Made by a program: the position numbers and the translations under genes. The notes beneath the pieces are model-generated. The model saw nothing but the letters and a program-made list of their open reading frames with translations. It ran no database searches and was not told the origin of the DNA. A stretch of DNA of 41,939 nucleotides, taken from assembly GCA_905221215.1 (NCBI GenBank), contig CAJNCI010000012.1:1-41939 (forward strand), read 5' to 3'. Below, one piece after another: positions 1 to 9,944 of the stretch; within the stretch, counting starts at the first letter, position 1, and each line of letters starts with the position of its first letter. This DNA comes from a bacterium. Lineage in GTDB: Bacteria; Bacillota; Bacilli; Lactobacillales; Streptococcaceae.

Positions 1-53
1 GACCAGAGTTGGTATTTTCAACTCTTACTATTATACCGACTTTTTCTTTTTTG

Positions 54-1421
54 TCAACATCTTTTTCTAATTTTTTTAATTAATTTTACAACTGCTTCCG
101 TTCGAGCTGTATGTGGGAACATATCGACAGACTGGATATAATGAAGATCATAGACTTCTACTAACCTCACCAAATCACGAGCTAAGGTCGAAACATTGCA
201 AGAAATATAGACCATTTTTTCTGGTACATAAGTAAGAATAGTATCTAATAACTTATCATCCAGACCTGTACGTGGAGGGTCAACAATTAAAGCATCTGCT
301 CTGTAGCCTTCTTTATACCACTGAGGAATAATCTCTTCCGCTGTTCCTGCTTCGTAATGTGTGTTGTCAAATCCCATTCTTTTAGCATTTCGTTTAGCAT
401 CTTCAATGGCTTCTGGAATAATATCCATACCTCTGAGTGTTTTAACTTTCTTTGCAAAGGCAAATCCAATCGTTCCAACACCACAATAAGCATCGATCAA
501 ATGATCTTCTTTAGTAACATCCAAGGCTTTTACCGCCTCATTATAAAGTACTTCTGTTTGTTCAGGATTTAGCTGATAGAAAGCTCGAGGGGATAATGAG
601 AATTCATAGTCGAGTACACCCTCTTGAATACTCTCTTGTCCCCAGATAATCTCTGTCTTTTCACCATATATCTCACTTGTTTTAGCTGTATTTGTATTCA
701 CAGCGACTGTCACAATTTCTGGGAAATCTTTAACTAAGTCCTTTACAAGTTGGGTTAAGTTAAGCTGACGGTTTGTAACAATAATAATCTGAACCTGTCC
801 AGTTTTCCTAGCTCGTCGGACCATAATCGTCCTAACACCTAAAACTTTTCTCTCATCCGTAATTGGAATCTGGTGATAAGTAAGTAATTCTGCTAGGCGA
901 TTAGCAATCACTTGGGTTTCCCTATCTTGTACTAGGCAGTCTTTCAACTCTACCAAATAATGAGAGTTTTCTGCATACAGACCTGCCTTGACCTGATTTT
1001 TAAATTTTCGAGTCTGAAATTGTAACTTAGCACGATAGTACTTGGGTTCCTGCATTCCAATAGTTGGACGAATTTCATAGTTTTCATATCCTGCAGGGGC
1101 GAATTTTTTCAGTGCTTGGTGAAGTAGGTCCGTCTTGAACTCTAGCTGCTTATCATAATGCAGGTGCATGATTTGGCAGCCTCCGCACTCATTATAGATA
1201 GTACAAGCTGGCACAACTCGGAATTTAGACTTCTTGTTGACCTTCAGTAATTTTGCCTCAACAAAGTTGCGTTTAATAGAAGTAATCTGACAATAGATAT
1301 CTTCACCTTTGAGTGCTCCAGGTACAAAGACTAATGTTTTTTGGTAAAAGCCGATTCCCTCACCATTAATTCCCATGCGCTTGATTTTTAATGGTATTTT
1401 TTGTTTCACTTTCAGATTCAT
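54..1421 (-). CDS. rlmD: 23S rRNA (uracil-5-)-methyltransferase, RlmD/TrmA family
   Basis: This 455-aa protein is a SAM-dependent RNA m5U methyltransferase. It has an N-terminal TRAM-like domain (about residues 1-60) and four cysteines (C73, C79, C82, C162) placed as in the iron-sulfur cluster of RlmD. The SAM-binding motif [10 protein letters not shown] is at about 310-319, DPPR at 381-384, and the catalytic cysteine lies in the SCN motif (C408). A short purine-rich RBS precedes the ATG. It is transcribed divergently from recX with only 37 bp between the two starts. Streptococci carry more than one TrmA-family paralogue, one of them the dual-specific RlmCD, so the target uridine (U747 and/or U1939) cannot be assigned from sequence alone. 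Confidence 0.9.
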   Translation of the reverse strand: MNLKVKQKIPLKIKRMGINGEGIGFYQKTLVFVPGALKGEDIYCQITSIKRNFVEAKLLKVNKKSKFRVVPACTIYNECGGCQIMHLHYDKQLEFKTDLLHQALKKFAPAGYENYEIRPTIGMQEPKYYRAKLQFQTRKFKNQVKAGLYAENSHYLVELKDCLVQDRETQVIANRLAELLTYHQIPITDERKVLGVRTIMVRRARKTGQVQIIIVTNRQLNLTQLVKDLVKDFPEIVTVAVNTNTAKTSEIYGEKTEIIWGQESIQEGVLDYEFSLSPRAFYQLNPEQTEVLYNEAVKALDVTKEDHLIDAYCGVGTIGFAFAKKVKTLRGMDIIPEAIEDAKRNAKRMGFDNTHYEAGTAEEIIPQWYKEGYRADALIVDPPRTGLDDKLLDTILTYVPEKMVYISCNVSTLARDLVRLVEVYDLHYIQSVDMFPHTARTEAVVKLIKKIRKRC

Positions 1422-1446
1422 ACCCCTATCTTATCACATTTTGAGT

Positions 1447-1459
1447 TATAATAGAACTA
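1447..1459 (+). promoter_or_regulatory. recX -10 box adjoining the start codon
   Basis: A perfect TATAAT at 1447-1452 ends 6 nt before the recX ATG at 1459, and no Shine-Dalgarno sequence lies between. This spacing would put transcription initiation on the A of the ATG, giving a leaderless mRNA. No good -35 hexamer is visible 16-18 bp upstream, so the promoter is plausible rather than secure. Confidence 0.4.
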
Positions 1460-2235
1460 TGAAAATCACAAAACTTGAAAAGAAAAAAAGACTCTATCTG
1501 ATGGAGCTTGATAATGGTGACAAATGCTACATTACTGAAGATACAATTGTTCGTTTTATGTTATCGAGAGATAAGGTGATAAGCGAAGAGGAATTGAAGG
1601 AGATTCAGAACTTTGCCCAATTTTCTTATGGTAAGAATCTAGCCCTCTATCACCTTTCATTTAAAGCACGTACTGAAAAAGAGGTCAGAGAATATCTGAA
1701 GAAATATGATATTAATGAAAAAATAGTTTCTCAAGTCATTGCTAATCTTAAAGAAGATAAGTGGATTAATGATAGCCAGTACACTTATGCTATCATCAAT
1801 GCCAATCAACTTTCAGGAGACAAGGGGCCTTATATACTGACTCAGAAATTAGCACAAAAAGGAATTTCAAAATCTACTATAGAAGAGAACTTGAAAGAAT
1901 TTGATTTTTCTGAAGTTGCTCAACGTGTAGCTAATAAACTCTTGAAAAAATATGAGGGAAAACTTCCTGCTCGTGCCTTACAAGATAAGATTATCCAGAA
2001 CATGACCAACAAGGGCTTCTCTTACTCTGATGCTAAAAGTGCCTTTGACGAGTTGGATAGTCAAGTTGACCAAGAAACAACTCAGGAACTCATCTTCAAG
2101 GAACTCGATAAACAATATGCTAAGTATGCCCGAAAGTATGAAGGATACGAACTTAAACAGCGTTTAACTCAAGTTTTAGCACGAAAGGGCTACGATTTTT
2201 CGGATATAGCAAGCGCTCTCAGAGAATATCTTTAA
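1459..2235 (+). CDS. recX: Regulatory protein RecX
   Basis: This 258-aa protein, about the usual length for firmicute RecX, starts at [11 protein letters not shown]. Earlier in-frame ATGs would extend it into the rlmD coding region and do not resemble RecX. It is an all-helical repeat protein. The RecX signature of basic residues and aromatic-leucine helices recurs ([20 protein letters not shown] at about 70-90, then further three-helix repeats to the C-terminus). RecX binds RecA filaments and modulates recombination. It lacks an obvious RBS; the -10 box just upstream suggests leaderless translation. No terminator is evident before the next gene. Confidence 0.9.
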   Translation: MKITKLEKKKRLYLMELDNGDKCYITEDTIVRFMLSRDKVISEEELKEIQNFAQFSYGKNLALYHLSFKARTEKEVREYLKKYDINEKIVSQVIANLKEDKWINDSQYTYAIINANQLSGDKGPYILTQKLAQKGISKSTIEENLKEFDFSEVAQRVANKLLKKYEGKLPARALQDKIIQNMTNKGFSYSDAKSAFDELDSQVDQETTQELIFKELDKQYAKYARKYEGYELKQRLTQVLARKGYDFSDIASALREYL

Positions 2236-2276
2236 TATTTTCATGTAAAATTCACAGATTTTAGGTAATTTTATGG

Positions 2277-2282
2277 TACAAT
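2277..2282 (+). promoter_or_regulatory. Extended -10 promoter for the Ntdp-family gene
   Basis: TGG-TACAAT is an extended -10 element, 41 bp upstream of the ATG at 2324, in the recX-Ntdp intergenic space. A weak TTCACA lies 20 bp upstream. Pneumococcal promoters often rely on the TGn extension. Confidence 0.5.
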
Positions 2283-2323
2283 AGTAAACGATAAACTTAT
2301 AAATTGTAGAAAGTTGGTTAGTT

Positions 2324-2857
2324 ATGAAGCTTCCAAAAGAAGGCGACTTTATTACAATTCAAAGTTATAAGCATGATGGGAGTCTCCACCGAACTTGGCG
2401 GGACACCATGGTACTAAAAACAACAGAAAACGCCATTATTGGTGTCAACGATCATACACTGGTTACCGAAAGTGATGGTCGTCGTTGGGTCACTCGAGAA
2501 CCGGCTATTGTTTACTTTCACAAGAAATATTGGTTTAATATCATTGCCATGATTCGTGATAATGGGATTTCCTACTATTGCAATATGGCTAGCCCCTACT
2601 ATCTGGATGAAGAAGCACTGAAGTATATTGATTACGATTTGGATGTTAAAATTTTTACAGATGGGGAGAAACGTCTCTTGGACGTTGAGGAGTATGAGCG
2701 CCACAAACGCAAAATGAATTATTCTGATGATTTGGACTATATTTTAAAAGAACATGTCAAAATTCTTGTTGATTGGATTAACAATGGACGTGGTCCTTTC
2801 TCAGAAGCCTATGTAAACATTTGGTACAAGCGCTATGTAGAACTAAAGAATCGGTAA
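2324..2857 (+). CDS. DUF402 nucleoside tri/diphosphatase-like protein (Ntdp family, UPF0374)
   Basis: This 177-aa cytosolic protein is a full-length DUF402/UPF0374 member. The pattern is typical of the family: an N-terminal beta-rich region ([19 protein letters not shown], then WRDTMVL), an acidic DLDVKIF segment near 107-113, and a C-terminal helical part rich in Glu/Lys. Staphylococcal Ntdp, from the same family, hydrolyses nucleoside tri- and diphosphates; extending this to the present protein is inference. The RBS is weak. It lies between recX and a BOX element and ends in a rho-independent terminator. Confidence 0.8.
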   Translation: MKLPKEGDFITIQSYKHDGSLHRTWRDTMVLKTTENAIIGVNDHTLVTESDGRRWVTREPAIVYFHKKYWFNIIAMIRDNGISYYCNMASPYYLDEEALKYIDYDLDVKIFTDGEKRLLDVEEYERHKRKMNYSDDLDYILKEHVKILVDWINNGRGPFSEAYVNIWYKRYVELKNR

Positions 2858-2865
2858 AGTTGTCA

Positions 2866-2896
2866 AACTGGGGTGAGAGCCCTGGTTTTTTATTTT
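2866..2896 (+). terminator. Rho-independent terminator after the Ntdp gene
   Basis: The stem ACTGGGG/CCCTGGT (with G-T pairs) around a TGAGAG loop is followed by a TTTTTTATTTT run, 9 bp past the stop codon. Confidence 0.7.
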
Positions 2897-2897
2897 A

Positions 2898-3050
2898 ATA
2901 CTCAATGAAAATCAAAGAGCAAACTAGGAAACTAGCCACAGGTTGCTCAAGACACTGTTTTGAGGTTATAGATAAGACTGACGAGGTCAGTCACATATAT
3001 ATACGGCAAGGCGACGTTGACGCGGTTTGAAGAGATTTTCGAAGAGTATA
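2898..3050 (-). repeat. BOX element, copy 1
   Basis: On the minus strand this repeat begins TATACTCTTCGAAAATCTC and ends GATTTTCATTGAGTAT, the characteristic ends of pneumococcal/mitis-group BOX elements (boxA and boxC), with an internal boxB-like part. It fills the gap between the convergent Ntdp gene and queH. BOX elements are non-autonomous, structured dispersed repeats. Confidence 0.85.
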
Positions 3051-3076
3051 AAAACCCAGCTTTGCAGCTGGGCTTA
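3048..3076 (-). terminator. Terminator of queH
   Basis: On the minus strand the stem CCCAGCT-GCAA-AGCTGGG is followed by TTTTTA. It sits within 30 nt of the queH stop and abuts the BOX element. Confidence 0.8.
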
Positions 3077-3079
3077 TCC

Positions 3080-3847
3080 TTATATATCTAATTTAGTAAC
3101 TGTGAATTTGATATGGGAATAGTCTTTTTCCACATCCTTATCCAGCAAGAAAGATGTGGCGTCCTTCTTGACCTGAACCAGGTCAATATTCTGGGCTTGG
3201 GCTGCATAGACACATCCACAATAACATTGACGGTAGATGTCATACTCTTCACACATCTCTACTGAACGTTTGTAGCCCTGATTTTTCTTGAAATCACTGG
3301 GAAGATAGTGGGTGGTATAAATTTTTTGCACATCGATTCCGATGCTGTTGATGGTTTGAGAATTCTTATGAGGACTGATGGTTAAAGCCGAACCGAAATA
3401 GTCAAAGCCTAAATCCATAGCCACTTGCGCTGTTTTATCCAGACGGTAGTCAAAGCAAACCTTACAACGGTCGCCACCTTCAGGCTCTTCTTCCAAACCC
3501 CGAACCAGTTTACGATATTCATTTGGTTCGTAGGGAGCTTCTAGGTACTGAACCGTATTTCCTGTCCTCTCATTGAAATCACTGACAAATTTCTTGGTAA
3601 CATAAGCTCGCTTATGGTATTCTGCCTTGGGATGGATATTGGAATTGGCAAAATAGATGGTCACATCTGCATACTTGGTCAGGTATTCTAGGGTATAGGT
3701 ACTGCAAGGGGCACAGCAAACATGCATGAGAATAGTTGGACGTTGCTCATTTTTCTCCCATACTTGTACCATCTTCTGCATGACACGGTCATAATTAATC
3801 TTCTGATTGGGATTCATCTTGCTCAGAATTTCTTCTACATCGATCAT
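3080..3847 (-). CDS. queH: Epoxyqueuosine reductase QueH
   Basis: This 255-aa protein is of the QueH/DUF208 family, which carries out the last step of queuosine synthesis in tRNA (epoxyqueuosine to queuosine). Cysteines sit in the family pattern: a CCxPC motif (C44, C45, C48), a CxxC pair (C128, C131) in DRCKVCFDYR, and a C-terminal CYCGC cluster (C208, C210, C212). Known QueH enzymes use the first two pairs for a 4Fe-4S cluster beside a second metal site. It is monocistronic, with a good GGAG RBS and its own terminator. A vitamin-B12-independent route fits an organism without cobalamin. Confidence 0.9.
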   Translation of the reverse strand: MIDVEEILSKMNPNQKINYDRVMQKMVQVWEKNEQRPTILMHVCCAPCSTYTLEYLTKYADVTIYFANSNIHPKAEYHKRAYVTKKFVSDFNERTGNTVQYLEAPYEPNEYRKLVRGLEEEPEGGDRCKVCFDYRLDKTAQVAMDLGFDYFGSALTISPHKNSQTINSIGIDVQKIYTTHYLPSDFKKNQGYKRSVEMCEEYDIYRQCYCGCVYAAQAQNIDLVQVKKDATSFLLDKDVEKDYSHIKFTVTKLDI

Positions 3848-3921
3848 GTTCTTCTCCTTTTTCTAGTCTTATTTTATCATATAAGTTAGGAGAGCTCAAA
3901 TCAATTTAGAAGTGAATAGCA

Positions 3922-3956
3922 TAAAAAGGAGGGGTAGCATTCCCTCCTTTTGTATT
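3922..3956 (-). terminator. Terminator of groESL
   Basis: The stem AAAGGAGGG/CCCTCCTTT is followed on the minus strand by T-rich sequence, 28 nt past the groEL stop. It lies between groEL and queH, both on the minus strand. Confidence 0.8.
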
Positions 3957-3983
3957 TTTTATAAGTTGTTTTCTATGGAAATC

Positions 3984-5621
<1,638 letters not shown>

Positions 5622-5906
5622 CTATTCTTCAATAATAGCTAAGATGTTAGCTTCGCCAACGATGATGTACTTTTCATCGCCGTCTTTGACATCGAGACCT
5701 GCGTGAGCTTCAACTAAGACACGGTCTCCAGTTTTAACACTTGGGGCCACCAAATCACCGTTCAAGGTACGAACACCTTGTCCAGTAGCTACAACTTGAG
5801 CTGTTTTTGTTTTTTCTTGGGCTGAGCCTGCAAGGACAAAGCCTCCAACAGTTTGTTCTTTTTCTTCGATTTTTAAGACCACACGGTCTCCTAATGGTTT
5901 CAACAT
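5622..5906 (-). CDS. groES: 10-kDa co-chaperonin GroES
   Basis: The 94-aa protein starts [18 protein letters not shown], has the mobile loop [14 protein letters not shown] at about 20-33, and ends in a typical beta-barrel ([20 protein letters not shown]). It caps the GroEL ring. It is the first gene of groESL and lies directly behind the heat-shock operators. The RBS GGAGG is 8 nt before the ATG. Confidence 0.97.
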   Translation of the reverse strand: MLKPLGDRVVLKIEEKEQTVGGFVLAGSAQEKTKTAQVVATGQGVRTLNGDLVAPSVKTGDRVLVEAHAGLDVKDGDEKYIIVGEANILAIIEE

Positions 5907-5936
5907 CTGATTTCCTCCATGATGAGATAGATATTA

Positions 5937-5963
5937 TTAGCACTCTTTGCTCCTGAGTGCTAA
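5937..5963 (-). promoter_or_regulatory. CIRCE operator (HrcA binding site) of groESL
   Basis: A perfect TTAGCACTC-N9-GAGTGCTAA inverted repeat lies between the groES promoter and its start codon. CIRCE is the known operator of the HrcA heat-shock repressor. Confidence 0.95.
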
Positions 5964-5974
5964 TTCATAGTTCT

Positions 5975-6003
5975 ATTGTATCACTTGGTCAGAAATAGTC
6001 AAG
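5975..6003 (-). promoter_or_regulatory. groESL promoter with overlapping CtsR-like box
   Basis: On the minus strand, TTGACT (5997-6002) and TACAAT (5975-5980) are 16 bp apart, immediately upstream of CIRCE. On the plus strand, GGTCAGA-AAT-AGTCAAG (5987-6003) fits the CtsR heptad direct repeat (consensus RGTCAAA-NAN-RGTCAAA) and overlaps the -35. Dual HrcA/CtsR control of groESL is known in streptococci. Confidence 0.8.
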
Positions 6004-6023
6004 AAAAAAGTCTGACTTTGGCA

Positions 6024-6056
6024 AGATAAAAAGCCTGAGACCAACTCAGACTTTTC
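6024..6056 (-). terminator. Terminator of ssbB
   Basis: On the minus strand the stem AGTCTGAG-TTGGT-CTCAGGCT is followed by TTTTTATC, a few nt past the ssbB stop, separating it from the groES promoter. Confidence 0.8.
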
Positions 6057-6061
6057 GATGC

Positions 6062-6457
6062 TTAAAATGGCAATTCCTCCTCTTCCAAAACCAAATCTGC
6101 CAAATCTTGGCCTGTGTTATTTTCACGCATGGCACGTTGGGCGCGGCTTTCCAAGAGTTGGAATCCTGTAACAAGTACTTCAGTCACATAGTTCATTTGA
6201 CCATTTTTCTCAAAGCGACGGGTACGAAGTTCTCCATCAACGGAAATGAGACTGCCTTTGGTTGCGTAGCTTGCCAAGGTTTCTGCTAATCTGCCCCATA
6301 GGACAATATTAACAAAATCAGCTTCGCGTTCACCATTTTGGTCTTTGTAACGACGGTTCACAGCAATGGTTGCTCGCGCTACTGACTTGTCATTGTTAGT
6401 TTTGTGCAATTCTGGTGTAGACGTCAAGCGTCCGATTAAGATAACTTTATTATACAT
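6062..6457 (-). CDS. ssbB: Competence-induced single-stranded DNA-binding protein SsbB
   Basis: The 131-aa protein has an OB fold (MYNKVILIGRLTSTPEL to about residue 105) and an acidic C-terminal tip ending EEELPF that recruits partner proteins. It is shorter than the housekeeping SSB, which carries a long Gly/Gln linker; this length is typical of the competence paralogue. SsbB protects internalised ssDNA during transformation. A ComX box directly upstream (6479-6486) and the monocistronic layout support the paralogue assignment. Confidence 0.93.
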   Translation of the reverse strand: MYNKVILIGRLTSTPELHKTNNDKSVARATIAVNRRYKDQNGEREADFVNIVLWGRLAETLASYATKGSLISVDGELRTRRFEKNGQMNYVTEVLVTGFQLLESRAQRAMRENNTGQDLADLVLEEEELPF

Positions 6458-6478
6458 ATTTTCTTCCTCCTACTTATC

Positions 6479-6486
6479 TATTCGTA
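6479..6486 (-). promoter_or_regulatory. ComX (SigX) cin-box of ssbB
   Basis: TACGAATA on the minus strand, 22 nt upstream of the ssbB ATG, is the -10-like recognition site of the alternative sigma factor ComX/SigX. A T-rich stretch precedes it, as in other late competence promoters. Confidence 0.9.
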
Positions 6487-6534
6487 GGAAATCAAAAAAA
6501 GTTACAGAAATTTGTAACTTTTCGAGAAAATTTT

Positions 6535-7296
6535 TTATTTTTTATGAACCATGAAACCTGTCGCCTGTTGATTTGCCATAATGGTCATATCTGTAATCTG
6601 CACACGACGAGGTTGACTGGTCACATAGACTACTGTGTCTGCAATATCCTGAGCTTGCAAGGCTTCGATTCCCTGATAGACGGACGCAGCTCGCTCTTTG
6701 TCACCATGAAAACGCACTGTAGAAAAATCTGTTTCGACAATTCCAGGCTGAATGGTTGTCACCTTGATATCTGTTGCAATGGTATCAATTCGCAGACCAT
6801 CTGAAAAGGTCTTAACTGCTGCCTTGGTAGCTGAGTAAATAGCGGCACCTGCATAGGCGTAGATTCCTGCGGTTGACCCCATGTTGATGATATGTCCTTG
6901 ATTGGCTTTTACCATTGCTGGCAAGAAACAGCGAGTGACTGCCATCAAACCTTTGACATTGGTATCCAACATAGTTAACATATCCAACTCTTCATAGTCT
7001 TGATAAGGTGCTAAACCTAGAGCCAGTCCGGCATTGTTGACCAGAATATCAATCTGACCTATCGTTTCTAGAATATCGGAGCAGACAGTCTTGACCATGG
7101 TCATATCCGTCACATCTAGTGGAAAGATCCAAACTGTTTGATTTGGATAGGTTGCTGCAAACTCTGACTTGAGGGTTTCTAGTCTGGCTGTCCGTCGCCC
7201 TGTTAGAACGACATTCTCCCCCTGCTCCAGATAAGCACGCGCAATCGCTTCACCAATTCCAGATGTCGCCCCTGTAATTACTACATTTTTTGCCAT
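6535..7296 (-). CDS. Short-chain dehydrogenase/reductase (SDR), YdfG-like
   Basis: This 253-aa classical SDR has the Rossmann motif TGATSGIG at about 8-15, the NNAG motif (VNNAGLAL) at about 88-95, and the catalytic Ser-Tyr-x-x-x-Lys arrangement in MGSTAGIYAYAGAAIYSATK at about 140-160. Overall it resembles NADP-dependent YdfG-type serine/3-hydroxy acid dehydrogenases; the physiological substrate cannot be read from sequence. It lies 77 bp upstream of ssbB, reading the same way, and 39 bp downstream of ytpR. Confidence 0.88.
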   Translation of the reverse strand: MAKNVVITGATSGIGEAIARAYLEQGENVVLTGRRTARLETLKSEFAATYPNQTVWIFPLDVTDMTMVKTVCSDILETIGQIDILVNNAGLALGLAPYQDYEELDMLTMLDTNVKGLMAVTRCFLPAMVKANQGHIINMGSTAGIYAYAGAAIYSATKAAVKTFSDGLRIDTIATDIKVTTIQPGIVETDFSTVRFHGDKERAASVYQGIEALQAQDIADTVVYVTSQPRRVQITDMTIMANQQATGFMVHKK

Positions 7297-7335
7297 CTTA
7301 TCCCCCTATCTGGTCTATCAGATACTGACAACTTC

Positions 7336-7962
7336 CTAGGCAGTCCAGTGTTTAGCTGGGTCAAATGAAGTTCCGACAACTTGGTCTTCTGATAATTCAA
7401 TAATACCACGTTTTTGCGGAGCATTTGGCAGATGCAATTCACGAGGGCTGCACATCATGCCAAAACTCTTCTCACCACGAAGTTCGCCTGGGAAAATAAG
7501 ATTGCCTTTGGGCATCATTGCTCCAGGAAGAGCCACAATGGTTTTCAACCCAACACGCGCATTAGGAGCCCCTGCAACGATTTGCACTGTCTTGTCACTT
7601 GCGACTGCAACTTGGCAGATGTTGAGGTGGTCACTATCTGGATGGGCTACCATCTCAACGATTTCACCAACAACAAACTTAGGTTCCTTGTCATTGACAA
7701 TTTCTTCTGTAAAACCTTCCTCCTGTAATTCTTGGTTCAAACGAGCTACTTGCTCATCTGATAAAAAGACTTGACCGCGCTCTGCAATTTCAAACAAACT
7801 TGAAACTTCGAAAATATTCCAAGCCACTGTTTCCCCATTATCTTTGAGGAAAACACGAGCTACCTTGCCTTTGCGCTCCACATCTAGTTTGGCATCTCCG
7901 CTATTTTTCGCGATGACCATAAGGACATCACCGACATGTTCTTTGTTATATGTAAAAATCAT
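7336..7962 (-). CDS. ytpR: YtpR-family tRNA-binding protein
   Basis: This 208-aa protein has an N-terminal DUF4479 region (1-90) and a C-terminal EMAP/PheT-type tRNA-binding OB domain (from VGEIVEMVAHPDSDHLNICQ at about 97 to 200). It is a free-standing relative of the N-terminal domain of the PheRS beta chain, and the function is not established. It follows the thioredoxin-like gene by 15 bp, so the three genes 8591-7336 are probably one transcript. Confidence 0.9.
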   Translation of the reverse strand: MIFTYNKEHVGDVLMVIAKNSGDAKLDVERKGKVARVFLKDNGETVAWNIFEVSSLFEIAERGQVFLSDEQVARLNQELQEEGFTEEIVNDKEPKFVVGEIVEMVAHPDSDHLNICQVAVASDKTVQIVAGAPNARVGLKTIVALPGAMMPKGNLIFPGELRGEKSFGMMCSPRELHLPNAPQKRGIIELSEDQVVGTSFDPAKHWTA

Positions 7963-7977
7963 TGTTTCTATTTTCTC

Positions 7978-8295
7978 CTATTTCAGTCCTGCTAAAAAGT
8001 CGTTAATTTGTTGCTTGCTTTTACGGTCGCGATTGACAAAACGGCCGATTTCCTTGTCATTTTCTAGAACAACAAGGCTAGGAATTCCATAAACATCCCA
8101 AAGTTTGGCCAAATCTATATACTGGTCTCGGTCCACTCGAATAAAGGTGAACTCTGGATTGGTCTCCTCAATTTCTGGTAAGGCAGGATAGATATAACGA
8201 CAATCGCCACACCAGTCTGCCACAAAAAGAAAGACTTTCTTGCCATCTTTTTCTACTAAAGATGCCAATTCTTCTAAACTTGCTGGTTGTATCAT
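7978..8295 (-). CDS. Thioredoxin-like protein (WCGDC active site)
   Basis: This 105-aa single thioredoxin fold has the active site WCGDC (residues 28-32) and the cis-proline segment YGIPSLVV (about 71-78). There is no signal peptide, so it is cytosolic. The CGDC dipeptide differs from the CGPC of classic TrxA, so it may be a specialised reductase. It overlaps the upstream DUF4651 gene by 4 nt (ATGA), which implies translational coupling. Confidence 0.85.
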   Translation of the reverse strand: MIQPASLEELASLVEKDGKKVFLFVADWCGDCRYIYPALPEIEETNPEFTFIRVDRDQYIDLAKLWDVYGIPSLVVLENDKEIGRFVNRDRKSKQQINDFLAGLK

Positions 8296-8582
8296 AAGAC
8301 TTCCTCCTCATAGATCAGGTCTTCATTTTCATAGACAAAGGTATAATGACGGCCATCCTCAAAAATGACGCCGCCAACCAAGCTCTCCAGACTACTTTCA
8401 TAAACTTGAACATAGAGGGTCGCAATTTCCCCCATGTCTGAAAAATAGTCTCGCACAATCGCTGTCAACTCTCCCTGAGTCTTCATGAGCTTGCGGTCAT
8501 CTGCAACTTTTTTCGTAGCAAGGGCAAGGCTTCCAATACCAAGCAGAGCCAAGCCTGCCATCCACATTTTTTTAGCTTTCAT
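8292..8582 (-). CDS. DUF4651 small membrane-anchored protein
   Basis: The 96-aa protein has a predicted N-terminal hydrophobic helix (MWMAGLALLGIGSLALAT) followed by a soluble alpha/beta domain. I start it at 8582 (MKAKKMW) because a good -35/-10 pair ends on the earlier ATG at 8591, which puts that ATG upstream of the transcript start; the longer form would add three residues. The family occurs in streptococci next to the thioredoxin-like gene and ytpR. Function is unknown; anchoring the redox protein to the membrane is only a guess. Confidence 0.75.
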   Translation of the reverse strand: MKAKKMWMAGLALLGIGSLALATKKVADDRKLMKTQGELTAIVRDYFSDMGEIATLYVQVYESSLESLVGGVIFEDGRHYTFVYENEDLIYEEEVL

Positions 8583-8589
8583 ACCATTC

Positions 8590-8618
8590 ATTTTAACACA
8601 AAAAACGCTTCAGGACAA
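8590..8618 (-). promoter_or_regulatory. Promoter of the DUF4651-trx-ytpR operon
   Basis: On the minus strand, TTGTCC (8613-8618) and TAAAAT (8590-8595) are 17 bp apart. The start would fall on the ATG at 8582, 7 nt beyond the -10, so the mRNA may be leaderless. Confidence 0.55.
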
Positions 8619-8677
8619 ATGAGGAAGCAGCATAAAGGCAAGTAAAAAGCCTCTTCCTTGAAGGAAAAGGACTTCTT

Positions 8678-8835
8678 ATACTCAATGAAAATCAAAGAGC
8701 AAACTAGGAAGCTAGCCGCAAGTTGCTCAAAGCACTGATTTAAGGTTGTAGATAGAACTGACGAAGTCAGCTCAAAACACTGTTCTGAGGTTGTGGATGA
8801 AGCTGACGTGGTTTGAAGAGATTTTCGAAGAGTAT
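8678..8835 (-). repeat. BOX element, copy 2
   Basis: This copy has the same ends as the first: minus-strand ATACTCTTCGAAAATCTC to GATTTTCATTGAGTATA. The core differs in detail, repeating a GCTCAAA(A/G)CACTG motif. It lies just after the choline-binding protein gene and may serve as its 3' end; no classical terminator is seen there. Confidence 0.85.
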
Positions 8836-8840
8836 TATTC

Positions 8841-9914
8841 TTATTGCCAAGCACCTGAGTTGCCAACGTAGTAACCATCAGGTGTGTAAGTATTACGAAG
8901 CATCTTACCTGATGAAGCTAGATAATACCATTTGCCATTGTCTTTGACCCAATCATTCGCAAGCATGGCACCAGAAGAACTTACATAATACCATTCTCCC
9001 TTGTCATAAACCCAAGTGCTTGCTTTCATGGCTCCTGAAGTTGATAAATAGTACCACTTGCCTTGGTCATAAATCCAGTCACCAGCAATCATAGCTCCTG
9101 ATGATTTAAAGGCATACCAGTTGCCACCTTGATAGAGCCAAGTTTGATTGAACATGACTCCTTTATCGTTCATAAAGTACCAAGTTCCCTTGTCCTTAAC
9201 CCAATCGTTCTGTACTAATTGACCTTGTTTTTGATAGTACCAATTTTGGTCTGATTTTAGCCAGCTTTCTGCTTTTACAATCGGATAAAGTTCTTTGAAA
9301 GATTCTCCATCATATTTATGACTAATAGACTTTTGTTTTTCAAGTTTCAACTCACTATTGTCATAGTCTGCCCAAGCATATACTTTTTGACCATTAACAG
9401 TTTCTGGTAGGGTGGCAGTGTAAGTCTTGGTTTGATAATCCCATTTAGTATCAAGGTAGGTGTATTGATCATTTGACTCTTCAATACGATAGTAACCTCT
9501 CTTTCCACTATCATTATGAATATCATCCACAACTTTCGTTGACCAGGTCTTCACTTCATTTCCACTCTTAGCCTCGACCTTGATATCTCCTCTATAGCCA
9601 TATGGAACATAGAAATTCAGATAACGCCCTTCTACGCCAATCATAGACTTGTCCTTTTCTTGACCTAGGAAATTGACAGTCTGATCTTGACCATTGAGAC
9701 TAACCGTCCACTCGATTTTCTCTGTTTTTGGCAAATCCAATACTTTAATATCCACTTCATGGCCATTATTAAATCGGAGAATCCTGCCATCTTGATACTG
9801 TACTCCACACTTAACAACCCATTCTTCTTTTAGCTCGAAGGCCTGACCTGAATAAGGAAAAGCCAGTAAAGCTAGGCCTGCTAGAGACAAACCAAATAGT
9901 GTGATTTTTTTCAT
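8841..9914 (-). CDS. Choline-binding surface protein
   Basis: The 357-aa precursor has a signal peptide (MKKITLFGLSLAGLALLAFP, cleavage near SGQA-FE). A region of about 200 residues follows that I do not recognise. Then come roughly seven choline-binding repeats (from about 216 to the end; W-(V/I)-x-(D/G)-x-G-x-WYY-x-x-x-x-GAM spacing), closing with a YYVGNSGAW-type terminus. These repeats bind phosphocholine on teichoic acids and hold the protein at the cell surface. The N-terminal part is neither an amidase, lysozyme, CHAP nor protease domain that I can identify. It is monocistronic with its own promoter. Which pneumococcal Cbp it corresponds to, if any, is open. Confidence 0.9.
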   Translation of the reverse strand: MKKITLFGLSLAGLALLAFPYSGQAFELKEEWVVKCGVQYQDGRILRFNNGHEVDIKVLDLPKTEKIEWTVSLNGQDQTVNFLGQEKDKSMIGVEGRYLNFYVPYGYRGDIKVEAKSGNEVKTWSTKVVDDIHNDSGKRGYYRIEESNDQYTYLDTKWDYQTKTYTATLPETVNGQKVYAWADYDNSELKLEKQKSISHKYDGESFKELYPIVKAESWLKSDQNWYYQKQGQLVQNDWVKDKGTWYFMNDKGVMFNQTWLYQGGNWYAFKSSGAMIAGDWIYDQGKWYYLSTSGAMKASTWVYDKGEWYYVSSSGAMLANDWVKDNGKWYYLASSGKMLRNTYTPDGYYVGNSGAWQ

Positions 9915-9944
9915 TGTAAATCCTCCTTAACTTTTATTATGTTA

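Noticed and set aside
1..25. GAGTTG/CAACTC hairpin at the very start of the window
   Set aside because: Short stem without a convincing T-run on either strand and with unknown upstream context.
8588..8878. 96-aa minus-strand frame covering the BOX element
   Set aside because: It consists of BOX sequence and the end of the choline-binding protein gene in another frame; no RBS and low-complexity composition.
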